DNA of 13,803 nt from NCBI GenBank assembly GCA_943704415.1, contig CALSCO010001102.1:1-13803 (forward strand), written 5' to 3'. Position 1 is the stretch's first letter. Every line of letters starts with the position of its first letter. The notes beneath the pieces are model-generated. The model worked only from the letters and a program-made list of their open reading frames with translations, ran no database searches and was not told the DNA's origin. The DNA comes from Parvularia atlantis (Eukaryota; Opisthokonta; Rotosphaerida). The position numbers were made by a program, and so were the translations under genes. This document shows positions 1-8,233 of this stretch, one piece after another.

Positions 1-91
1 GGGGGGGGCAGAGAGCGCGCGCGCGCGAGCGGCTGACGCGCACCAGCAGCCCGTCGTCGTCGTCCATCATGGCCACCTGTCAGACTCTCGA
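1..91. other. Left edge: possible upstream exon or intron end
   Basis: The window opens with a G8 run and a GC dinucleotide stretch. The reading frame of the EED-like gene is open from its ATG at 92 back to base 2 with no stop, so the true start may lie outside the window. Bases 33-49 (CTGACGCGCACCAGCAG) resemble the branch site plus acceptor of the other introns here, so an upstream exon is possible. Another ATG at 69, in a different frame, leads into a low-complexity arginine-rich shadow and is not favoured. Confidence 0.35.
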
Positions 92-1620
92 ATGTCGAAG
101 CGCGCACGAAGTGGAAGCGGACGGTGCGCGCTCGCGGTCTCGGAGGGCGCGCCGGCGCCGGCGCACGTGCTGCAGCAGCTGCGGCTACGACGCATCGTCA
201 AGGAGAACCACGGGCGCGACATCGTGCAGGTTGCGTTCAACCTCGAGCGCGGCGCCGAGCTGCAGAACATGCTCGCGACGGTCGGCGGCGCGCAGGCGTG
301 TGGCACATCGGCCATCGGGCGCGCTGGTGGTTGAGCGGGCGGCGCAGCTCAACGTGTACGACAACGAGCACTGCAGCGACCACCTCGATCTCGTCACGCA
401 CTACGTCCACCAGAGTAAGGGCGCGGCCGAGGAGCTACTGACGTGCTGCTGGCTGTGCACGCTGGGCGACGTGCTCGTGGCCGGTGCGCGTCGTGTGGGC
501 CGCGTGCACAGCGCTGACGGTGGGCCGTGCGCACAGTGGGCGCTGCCGACGGCCGCGTGCTGCTCGTGAGCCTCACGCGGTCGCGCATCATGCGCGTGCT
601 CGAGGGCCACGCCGACGCCGTGACCGACGTCGTGGCGGGGCGCGGGCCGACAGCGGGCCTGCTGTGGTCCAGCGGGCGCGACAAGACGGTGCGCGCACAG
701 TGAGCGTGGGGCGCTGCAGGCCTCACGCTGCGCCGGCAGATCCGCTGCTGGGACCCCGATACGGGCGCTTGCCTGCTCGTGCTGTCAACGACGTGCCGCG
801 CCCTGGTGCGCCCGCGACCCTGTTGCGGCCGATGTCCTGAGGCTGTCGCGGCAGGGCGTCGCACCGGACGGCTCGCGCGTGGTGGCTGCGGTCGGGTCCG
901 AGCTCGCCGCGTGGTCCGTCGTGCGCGCGGACGACGGCAGCGTGAGCGCAGGCGAGCGCGTGGCGGCCCAGCGGCGCACAAACTCGCCCATCGGTGCGCG
1001 CACTGGCCGGACAACGCCGTCCATGCTGACGCCGCGCGCAGACGCGGTGCGCTGCGTCGACGGCACCGTGATCGCCAAGTGCGCGGGCGGCCGGTTCGAG
1101 ACGTACGACCTGGCGTCGATGCAGGCGCGGCCGAGGCCGTTTGAGGGCCGGTCCAGGGCTGACGCTGCGGGCGCATACAGCTGCTTGGGACTTTCACGGT
1201 GCGCGGCGGCTTTGACGCGGGCGGGAGCCGCTTCGACGTGTCGCCGGACGGGCGGCACTTGTGCGTGGGCGACAGCGAGGGCGTGCTGCACATCGTCGAG
1301 CTGCCCGGCGGCAAGGTGTGCGGCGCCGGCTGCAGCGGGCCTGTGTGCCGCTGCGGCTCACGACGGCCGTGCGCTCAGCCGGTTGAGCAGCTGCGCCACC
1401 GACGCTCGACCAAGCCCGTGCGCGCGTGCGCGTTCTCGTTCAGCGGGCAGAGCGTGCTGCTGGCCGGCGCCGACGCGATGATCTGGCGGTGTGTTGTTCT
1501 CACGACGTGAGCTGCGCGGCAAAAGAGCGTAACGCTGCGCGCGCATGCAGGCACGACTATGTCGACGCCGACACGCTGCGCGAGTGGGACCTGCTGCGCA
1601 AAGAGAGGGGCGAGGCGTGA
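92..1620 (+). CDS. EED/ESC-like WD40 protein (polycomb PRC2 subunit family)
   Basis: Modelled exons: 92-295, 348-483, 537-688, 740-805, 855-993, 1042-1124, 1181-1315, 1379-1488, 1551-1620, giving 364 residues. The protein reads as a WD40 propeller that aligns by eye with EED/ESC, the H3K27 methyltransferase scaffold: NHGRDIVQVAFN (39-50), LATVGGAQ with LNVYD (about 61-73), DKTIRCWDPDTG in blade 3, and the terminal blade ending AMIWR followed by a short tail. EED proteins scaffold EZH2 in the nucleus and allosterically sense H3K27me3. By eye the residues equivalent to human F97, Y148, W364 and Y365 are V45, L99, G274 and G275, so the methyl-lysine cage appears absent. Introns at 296 and 1125 begin with GC. 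The second is uncertain: a GT at 1151 would be more usual but breaks the frame. Intron 994-1041 is in frame and could be retained. The start is uncertain. A generic WD40 protein remains possible. Confidence 0.68.
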
Positions 1621-1682
1621 GACACCTGTACCGTGCAGCTCTGGGAGACCGTGCTTCGCGAGGTACAGCTTGGTTGCTCGGC
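1621..1682. other. 62-bp convergent gap (shared 3' flank)
   Basis: This is the entire space between the EED-like stop and the transporter stop. It must hold both cleavage/polyadenylation sites unless the 3' ends overlap. No AATAAA-like signal is visible. Confidence 0.6.
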
Positions 1683-1697
1683 TTACAGCTTGGTTGC
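1664..1697. repeat. 14-bp direct repeat at the zinc transporter 3' end
   Basis: TACAGCTTGGTTGC occurs at 1664-1677 and again at 1684-1697, in tandem with a 20-bp period. The right copy contains the transporter's last codons and most of its TAA stop (1683-1685). The left copy lies in the 62-bp gap between the two convergent genes. It looks like a small local duplication of the gene end. Confidence 0.75.
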
Positions 1698-3360
1698 GAG
1701 CTTCTCTATTTGCACAACAAAGTGCTTGACGCCGAGCTGGTGGAAGATCTTTGAGACTTGCACGCGCGTCTTCTGCTCGTTACTCTCCTCGGTCACCTGG
1801 CCGCGCGGCCCACGTGAGCCGGCGGCTTGCGCGCACACACGTTCTCGGCCGCGCACCTGGACGCGGAGGGTGCCCACGTACTTGTCCTGGCAGTGCTCCC
1901 AGAAGTGCGGCTCGGCAAAGCCGATGACGCCCGGGATGTTGAGCACCTGTTGCATCGACGGTCAGGTGGCGGCCGCGCGCACGCAGCCACGTCGTGCCTC
2001 CTGCAGCGAGGCGTTGAGCTTGCCGTCGAGCTCCTGCGGGCACCGCTGCAGGAGGACGAGCGTGGACGAGCGCAGGAGCGGGATGATCGACCCGAAGATG
2101 ATCACGGCGAGGAACAGCTGCGCGCCGGGCGTGTTGGTGTGCGGCCGCGGGGCGGTGGCCGGGCCGCGAGCGCACCGAGCAGATCGGGTCGGCGTAGATC
2201 CAGCCGAAGTAGCGGATGCACAGCGCCGAGATGATGACGGCGACCGAGCCGAGCGTATCGGCGAGCACGTGCAAAAACATGCCTGGGGCGCGCGGCGGCT
2301 GATGAGCAACGCGCGGCGGCAGCGTCCACGGCGCACCCTGCATCAGCGGGTTGGACGTCGACTGGCTGCCGTGCGAGTGGTTGTGGCCGTCGCCGTGCTT
2401 GCCCTGCGGCCCGGCCGGGCGGGTCAGCGTCGCCGAGCACGCCGCCGCACAGCACAGCACCTCCTCGACGCTGACCGACGCGTGACTGTGGCCGTGGTGG
2501 TCGCCGTTTGAGCTGGCGTGCGAGTGGCCGTGGTCTGCGACGACGGCGATGAGCGGCAGCAACGGGCATCGGGCCGTGTGCCCGTGCTCGCCCGCATGGC
2601 TGTGGCCGTGGTCGCTGCCGCCGTGCGAGTGGCCGTGGCCGCCGTGCTCGAAGGCGAAGATGCCGAGCATGTTGACAATGAAGCCTTCGCGGCACCAGTG
2701 CAGCGGGTGAGGTCGCGGCGCGCCTCCAGCGCACGCGCAAAGGCGCACCGAGCACGGCCACGACGAGTAGCTGGTCGCTGTCAATCTCGGGCGGGTCGAC
2801 GAGGCGCTCGACGGCCTCGGCGAAGATGCGTATGGAGGCGTAGGCGAGCGCGGCCGTGTTGATGAACCCGGCGAACGTCTCCACTCTCCCGTAGCTGCAC
2901 GGCGGGGCGGGGCAGTTGGTCGCGCATGCCACCGTGCACACGGCGCGCACCCGTAGGAGAAGCGGTTGTTGGCCGGCCACTTGGTGATGACCGACGCGAC
3001 CAGGCCAAAGATGATCGCGGACGAGTCGAAGAACATGTGCACGCCGTCGCCGATGAGCCCGAGCGAGTTTGACCAGACGCCGTAGATGACCTATCGGCAC
3101 GGCGCGCGCGCGGTCGGCACGGCGCGGCCCCCGCGCAGTCGCGCAGCGCACCTCGACAAAGGCGAAGCTCACGTTGAGCAGGAGGAAGAAGAAGATGTTG
3201 CGCGTGGCCTTGCTCGCGACGATCGTCCGCACAAAGTTCTGCACGACCTTGAACGGCGACCAGCCCTTGTCCTGCGGCGGGCCGCACGCGTGTTCAGCGC
3301 GTGCCCGGTGGGGGAAGGCCTGCGCCGCACCTTGTCCTGCCCGGCATAGAGCGGCAACAT
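1683..3360 (-). CDS. Cation diffusion facilitator, ZnT5/ZnT7/Msc2-type zinc transporter
   Basis: Exons in transcript order: 3360-3331, 3271-3152, 3090-2951, 2894-2749, 2684-2461, 2403-2337, 2282-2176, 2117-1998, 1946-1857, 1796-1683; 385 residues, close to the roughly 380 of ZnT7. These carriers exchange Zn2+ for H+ into the early secretory pathway (ER/Golgi). Visible features are a hydrophobic first helix (IFFFLLLNVSFAFVE), the TM2 zinc pair H68/D72 in GVHMFFDSSA, FSYGYGRVETFAGF, a long His-rich loop (HGGHGHSHGG, HGHSHASSNGDHHGHSHA, GHNHSHG) and the TM5 pair H247/D251 in MFLHVLADTLGS. The C-terminal cytosolic domain ends FVVQIEK. The whole pattern is that of the ZnT5/7 branch rather than vacuolar Zrc1. 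The intron at 1997 is GC-AG. The 57-nt stretch 2404-2460 is called an intron from its splice signals but is in frame. An AT-only block 39-57 bp before the ATG is a likely TATA element. Confidence 0.9.
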
Positions 3361-3420
3361 GGTCACGACAGGTGCGCCAGAGTTGACCTTTGAAAGTGAT
3401 ATATTAATATATATAAAGTC
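3361..3420 (-). promoter_or_regulatory. AT-only block, likely TATA element of the zinc transporter
   Basis: Bases 3399-3417 are 19 consecutive A/T in a sequence otherwise near 70% GC. On the minus strand this reads TTTATATATATTAATATAT, 39-57 bp upstream of the transporter ATG and just after the ecdysoneless-family stop. It could be a TATA box for the downstream gene, a 3'-processing element for the upstream one, or both, since the two genes are in tandem with only 60 bp between stop and start. Confidence 0.55.
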
Positions 3421-5818
3421 TCATTCGTCGTCGCTGCCCTGGTCGACGTCGTCGCGGGCCACGCGCAGGGGCACGCGCAGGTTGAGCGCGCCGAGGATGT
3501 TGGACACGGGCCCGGCCAGGCCGTGCTGCGCCCCGACAGATTCGACGATGTTGCGCACGAGGTTGACGTCGACCGCCACGGGCTCGCCCGCGTCTGTGCG
3601 CTGGACCTCGGTCGTCGCGAGCTCGCGGTCCATCGCGCCCATGTACGCCTCGAGCGGCGGCAGCTCGTCCTCGTCTTCATCATCCCCGTCGCCGTCGCCG
3701 TCGCCGCCATCGGTCGCGGCTGCGCTGCTGGCAGCCGAGGCGCCGCTGACCCGCCCGAGCATCACGTCGACCGCCTCGGCAAAGGCAGTCATGCTGAACG
3801 AGATCTTGGGCTTCTTCGCGCGCTCACCCGCGCGTGCACGCGCTGCGGTGGCATCACCGTCCTCGTCGCCCGAGTAGTCGTCATCGTCGTCGTCATCGTC
3901 GCTGCTCGGGGCGTCGTTGTCGTCGTCGTCCTCACCGAGACTGAGGTCGTCCGCATTGAGCATCACGTCGCTGCGACGCGGCCGCGTCAGCCCTGCTCCA
4001 CGTGCACGCACTCGCGACGCACTCAGGCATCTCCACGCCCGCCACGCCCGACGATTTCTCCATGAACGACGTCAGCACCTGGACGATCGACTTGAGCTCG
4101 CCCGCCTCAGCATCCGCGCGCGCTGCCGCGTGGCATGAGCACCGCTATGCCAGGCGTAAACGAGACCGTACCGCGCTGCTGCTCGTCGTTTTGCGGCTCG
4201 TCCAGCGCCAGCCAGTCGTCCGCGTCGGGCTCCTCGCGCGACACGGCTGCCTGCTCGTGCATCGGCAGCCGCAGCAGCTCCTGAGGCTCTGCCGTCAGCA
4301 GCCGCGAGGGCACCGCGCTGCCGCCAAGCTCACCGCAGTCTTCGCGGCCGGGTCAACAAACTCGAGCCGGTCCGAGAAGCGGCCTGCCGGGCGCGTCGCC
4401 TCGCTCGCCGCAAACGCCTGCCGCGCCATCGCCTCCAGCTGCAGGTAGTCCTGCGACGGCGGCCGGTGGCCCTGCGCGTGCACCGAGCCGTCACACTGCT
4501 GCTGCACGCACGCACCGCGCACGCACGCGAAAGTAGCCCAGCTGCGTCAGGTTGGCGACGTAGCGCTCCCACCGCTTGTCGCCCTGCTGGCGCGGTCAAA
4601 CTGCGAGCCAACGCGCGCCATATGCGGCGCACGCACCGCAGACGACCGGTCGCCGACGTGCCGCGCGCAGAGCATCTCAAAGCCGCACGCCTGGCGCGGT
4701 CGGTCAGGCGCAGTGACGCGTGCTGCGAGCAAGCGCGGCGCACCAGTTTCATGCCGAGCTCGTGGATCGCAAAGCTCGGATCGTCGGCGGGCGGAAGGCG
4801 GAACGGCTTTGGCGGGTAGAAGCGCTGCGCCACGAGCTGCGCGTAGAGGTAGCGGGTGAGGCGGACGGTCGTGGTCACGCTCAGCCCGCCCGGTGGGAAG
4901 CGCTGCATCGTCGCGCAGGCCTGCACTCGCGGCGTCACGACCAGAGCGGAAGCGGGGGGGGGGGGGGGGGGGGAGCGCACCTTTATGCCGTCCGAGTCAC
5001 GCAGATAGAACGCGTCAACGGCCGGCGCCACGAGCTGCGGGCAGTGGCGGAGCACGTGTGCGACGCCCAGGGGCACGTGGCAGCGCGCGCGGTGGACAAG
5101 CTGGCGCGAACGCAGCGGGAAGGGTCGCAGACGCGCATCGAGCGGGCCCTGCAGCGCCGGGCTGGCGTCGACCAGGGCAAAGTGGTCGCGCAGGACAGCC
5201 AGCGATCGCGCGACGGTCGGGGTCGTATCGGGCAGGATGCCGCGGCGGTCGTCCGGGCGCGGCAAGGGCACGATGCACAGCTTGCCGCGGCACAGGAAGA
5301 CCTGGTTAGGCCGAACTCAGCCCGCCGGCCAGTGCTGCGCGACGCCGGCGCAGCACACCCGGTTTTCGCTCGTATCCGGGTCGAGCCACGGCGGCAGCAC
5401 ATCGGCCGACTCGATCAGCAGGAACTCGCCGTCGTCGTCCGTGACGGCCACGGCGACCTCGAAGCGGCGTGTGAGCTCGCGCAGGAGGTGCACGATCAGC
5501 CACTCGTCGTCGATGCAGTCGCCGAAGCGCGTGCGCCCGACGAGGCACGGCGGCCGCGTGGCATCCGCTGTCGGCGGCACGTGCACGTCTAGATCGAACG
5601 GCTCGCGATGCCACAGGTGCTCAGTCACGACCGGGCGCACGGCCTCGAGCATTCGCGCACAGAGCGCCTTGCGGCCGGCGTCACGCACATCCGCGTCGCC
5701 CAGCGGCACGCACCTGGAGCTCACGCACCGCCCCTGCCGCCGCCTCGGCCGCGCGCGCGCTCGGCGGCACCACGGGCGTGAGCGGGTGGATCGCGTACGA
5801 GACAACGCCCTCAGCCAT
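3421..5818 (-). CDS. ECD: Ecdysoneless / SGT1-family protein
   Basis: Exons in transcript order: 5818-5714, 5667-5359, 5301-4981, 4920-4744, 4690-4637, 4586-4527, 4471-4334, 4280-4172, 4122-4023, 3970-3421; 640 residues, normal for the family. Family hallmarks by eye are SADVLPPWLDP and VFLCRGKLCIVPLP in the N-terminal half, FYPPKPFRLP, ACGFEMLC, LTQLGYFRG, and the C-terminal block VDVNLVRNIVES...GPVSNILGALNLRVP (about 591-625). Two acidic runs, at roughly residues 466-495 and 540-560, are made of GAC/GAT/GAG codons and are probably disordered. Animal ecdysoneless proteins bind the R2TP chaperone complex and the spliceosomal protein PRPF8, and the human gene rescued a yeast gcr2 mutant. A nuclear/cytosolic assembly role is the reasonable inference here. 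The start at 5818 (MAEGVVSYAIHPL) lies 32 bp from the divergent URA3 ATG. Intron 4921-4980 contains a C20 run. I preferred the 55-nt intron 4472-4526 because it restores GYFRG. Confidence 0.85.
4954..4973. repeat. G20 homopolymer (C20 on the coding strand) inside an ECD intron
   Basis: Twenty consecutive G on the plus strand lie within intron 4921-4980 of the minus-strand ecdysoneless-family gene, between the donor GTGCGCT and the branch region GTGACGC. The C-tract makes up a third of the intron. Such runs vary in length by slippage and are often miscounted in assemblies. Confidence 0.9.
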
Positions 5819-5850
5819 TTCAAGTCGAACCGAGACAGGCGAATTCCAGC
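5819..5850. promoter_or_regulatory. 32-bp bidirectional start region between ECD and URA3
   Basis: Only 32 bases separate the two divergent start codons. No TATA-like or CCAAT element is visible inside. Unless the first coding exons are mis-assigned, each promoter must extend into the opposite gene's 5' coding exon, or leaders must be very short. Confidence 0.5.
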
Positions 5851-7043
5851 ATGCCCGAAGCTGGCAAAGTGGCCTTCCGCGGACGCGGCAAGACCGTGCA
5901 GGCCGACTCCCTCAAGTCGCCGAACAGCAAGCGCTTCTCCGAGAAGACCGCAAAGGAGGCTGCAAAGGCGCCAAAGAAGACCCCGCAGAAGAAGACCCTG
6001 TACAAGCGCAAGACGTACGCCGAGCGCGTGGCGCTGTTTAAGAACCCGACGGCGCGCGCGCTGCTCGAGCTGATGGAGAGCAAGCGCACGAACCTGTCGA
6101 TCGCGGGTGGGCGTGTGCGCCGTGCTCGCCGGGAGAGCCTGACGTGACGCGCAGTCGACGTGCGCACCGCGGCCGAGCTGCTGAAGATCGCTGACGTCTG
6201 CGGCCCGCACATCTGCGTGCTCAAGGTGCGCGCAAGGCGTGGACGGCGCGTGCCCTGACGCGCGCCCGCCCGGCTCAAGACGCACATCGACATCCTCGAC
6301 GACTTTAAGCCGTCTGTCGTGGACAAGCTGCGCAAGCTTGCTGAACATCACAAGTTTATGATTTTCGAGGATCGCAAGTTTGCCGACATCGGCAACACGT
6401 CCAAGCAGCAGTACGAGGGCGGCGTGTACCGCATCGTGACCTGGGCGGACGTGGTCAATGCCCACACGGTCTCGGGCCCGGGCATCATCGCGGTGCGGGA
6501 TGCTCGCAGCTGCGGTCGTGCTGTCTGATGCGCTGGCGCGCTCAGGGCCTGAGCGAGGCCGGGTTGCGACAGGGCCGTGGGCTGCTGCTGCTGGCCGAGA
6601 TGTCGAGCGCCGGCACGTCGTGCGTGCGTGTTGTTAGTGCGCCTGACGAACGCTGCGGCGCAGGGTCGCTCGCGGTCGGCGAGTACACCGAGAAGACGAT
6701 CGAGATGGCGCGCGCAAACCGCGACTTTGTCATCGGCTTTGTGAGCGCGCGCAAGCTCGCGACAGGCGAGGGGAGTGACGAGTCGTTCATCTACATGACG
6801 CCGGGCGTCAACCTCGGTGCGCTGCGGCTCGTGCGCTGCGCCCTCGTGCTGACAGCGCGCGCAGACGTCGCCGGCGACGCCCTCGGCCAGCAGTACAACA
6901 CGCCCGACATCGTCATCCGCGAGCGCGGCAGCGACGTGATCATCGTCGGCCGGGGCATCTACCAAGCGGCCGACCCGGCAGCCGAGGCAGAGCGGTACCG
7001 CATTGCCGGCTGGAACGCATACCAGGCGGCGCTGCTGTCGTGA
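5851..7043 (+). CDS. URA3: Orotidine-5'-phosphate decarboxylase
   Basis: Exons 5851-6106, 6155-6225, 6280-6492, 6546-6612, 6664-6816, 6865-7043; 312 residues against about 265 in typical fungi. It catalyses the last step of de novo pyrimidine synthesis, OMP to UMP, in the cytosol. Catalytic residues are all present: D87 (AVDVRT), K109 ([12 protein letters not shown]), and D140, K142 and D145 in [39 protein letters not shown] and [10 protein letters not shown] complete the barrel. The extra length is a lysine/arginine-rich N-terminal extension of 53 residues before KTYAERV. The only in-frame ATG between 5851 and that motif is the one at 5851. The intron at 6613-6663 must start with GC to give uninterrupted SSAGSLA; a later GT would insert residues into a conserved loop. 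The gene is divergent from the ecdysoneless gene and tail to tail with FUR1. Confidence 0.96.
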
Positions 7044-7077
7044 TGTGTGCAGAAAAAACGCTCGCGCACGCACACGT
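7044..7077. other. 34-bp convergent gap between URA3 and FUR1
   Basis: The gap holds TGCAGAAAAAACGC and a short CACG run, and nothing else recognisable. The A6 could contribute to 3' processing of URA3. Transcripts of the two pyrimidine genes almost certainly overlap at their 3' ends. Confidence 0.55.
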
Positions 7078-8146
7078 TCACACCTCCGTGCCAAAGTAGC
7101 GGCAGCCAAAGTCGCCCAGGCCGGGTAGGATGAACTTGTCGTCATTCAGGCCCTCGTCCAGCGCGCCGGTGATGATCGTGATCTTTGGGTGTTTTGCCAC
7201 GAGCGCCTGCGTCGCGGCATACTCAGCAGCTGCGCACGCGCACGCGGAGGGGTCGTGCGCACGTCGATGCCGTCGGGCGCGGCGACGAGGTTGAGAAACA
7301 CGATCTTCTCCTCCTGCACGCCGGCCTCGAGCAGCACGTTGATGGCGCAGTCTGCCGAACCGCCGGTCGCTGCCGGCCGCGCACGCGTCACGCCCGCTGC
7401 GTGCGCACACGCGTGCGCAGTCTGCGCCGCCCGCACCGAGCATCGGGTCGAGCAGCAGGCAGTAGCGCGTGGCGACGTCGGGCGGGAGCTTGGCGTAGAA
7501 CAGCTTTGGCATGTGCGTGCGCTCGTCGCGCTGGATGAGGATCTTGCCGATGCGTATGCTCCTGTGCCATGCCGTCGCTGCAGCTCGGAACGGTGTACGC
7601 GACGCGCAACACGCACCGGCAGCAATCGCGCAGCGCCTTCTCCATCGCCTCACCCGCGCGCATGATCGACACGCCGCAGACCTTGCCCGTGAAGCCGAGG
7701 CCGTTGTACTGGGCGCCTGGCCGCGGCGCGTGAGCCAGGCCGATGCGTGCGTGCGTGCGCGCGCGCACCCGTCGGCGTCGTGATGACCTTGTCCTCGAAG
7801 GGCAGGTAGTTGAGGCCTGTTCGTTCGTGCGCGCTCAGGCACGGGCAATGGGCGCACGCGATCGTACCCTCCTCGACGAGCAGCCGGATGATACGGTCCG
7901 CGTAGAAGACAAAGTCGGAGCGGTCCGTGTCCTGCCGCGCGCATTCGATGTAAGCGTGTGCGTCGCATCGCATCGGGCGTGCGCACGCCTTATTGCGGAT
8001 GATGGTCAAGAGCCCCCGCAGCTGGCTCGTCTGGCTCACGATGTGCAACTGCGTCGGGCGCGCGGCGTGTCGGCATGGCGCATAGTGGGCGGGCGGGGCA
8101 GGCGGGCGCGCGAGCGGACCTGCGGCGGCGGCGTGTAGGTGGCCAT
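7078..8146 (-). CDS. FUR1: Uracil phosphoribosyltransferase
   Basis: Exons in transcript order: 8146-8120, 8048-7989, 7931-7868, 7816-7769, 7716-7617, 7561-7437, 7369-7263, 7206-7078; 219 residues, matching yeast Fur1 (216). It salvages uracil with PRPP to UMP in the cytosol. The series SQTSQLRGLLTIIRNK, DFVFYADRIIRLLVEEG, ITTPTG, GKVCGVSIMRAGEAME, RIGKILIQRDE and the PRPP loop DPMLATGGSAD (138-148) is diagnostic, and the uracil-binding tail is LPGLGDFGCRYFGTEV. In that tail the usual GDFGDR reads GDFGCR (C212). The chosen start at 8146 (MATYTPPPQ, context GAGCATGGCC) needs intron 8049-8119. An alternative ATG at 8201 gives an unspliced open N-terminus about 50 residues longer. The intron starting at 7988 is GC-AG. 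The gene is head to head with the uL22 gene, 87 bp between ATGs. Confidence 0.96.
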
Positions 8147-8233
8147 GCTCGCCGACGGTGCACTGCCGAGCCGCTACGAGCACGAAAGAGTCATCTGACA
8201 TCGCTGTGTACGTTCTTTTTGCCGGCTGAAGCA
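8147..8233. promoter_or_regulatory. 87-bp bidirectional promoter, FUR1 / RPL17
   Basis: This divergent interval contains a pyrimidine-rich TTCTTTTTGCC stretch (8212-8222) directly before the likely uL22 ATG at 8234, as often seen near ribosomal protein gene starts. On the minus strand it contains the alternative FUR1 ATG at 8201. No TATA box is visible. Confidence 0.5.

Noticed and set aside
1151-1180. 30-nt GT-AG intron in the EED-like gene
   Set aside because: Good signals but leaves the downstream conserved LLGTF frame shifted by one. The GC donor at 1125 fits the frame, so the short version would require a base error.
394-1314. Long minus-strand reading frame (306 codons) opposite the EED-like gene
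   Set aside because: Arg/Pro/Ser-rich composition with no motif. It is the antisense shadow of GC3-rich exons, and the plus strand gives conserved WD40 sequence once spliced.
1780-3042. Single 420-codon minus-strand frame as the transporter gene
   Set aside because: It mixes true exons with introns and frame-shifted segments. Splicing restores an uninterrupted ZnT-type protein of expected length.
4502-4526. 25-nt intron in the ecdysoneless-family gene
   Set aside because: No branch-like motif. Extending to 4472 gives a normal 55-nt intron in the same frame and restores the conserved GYFRG junction.
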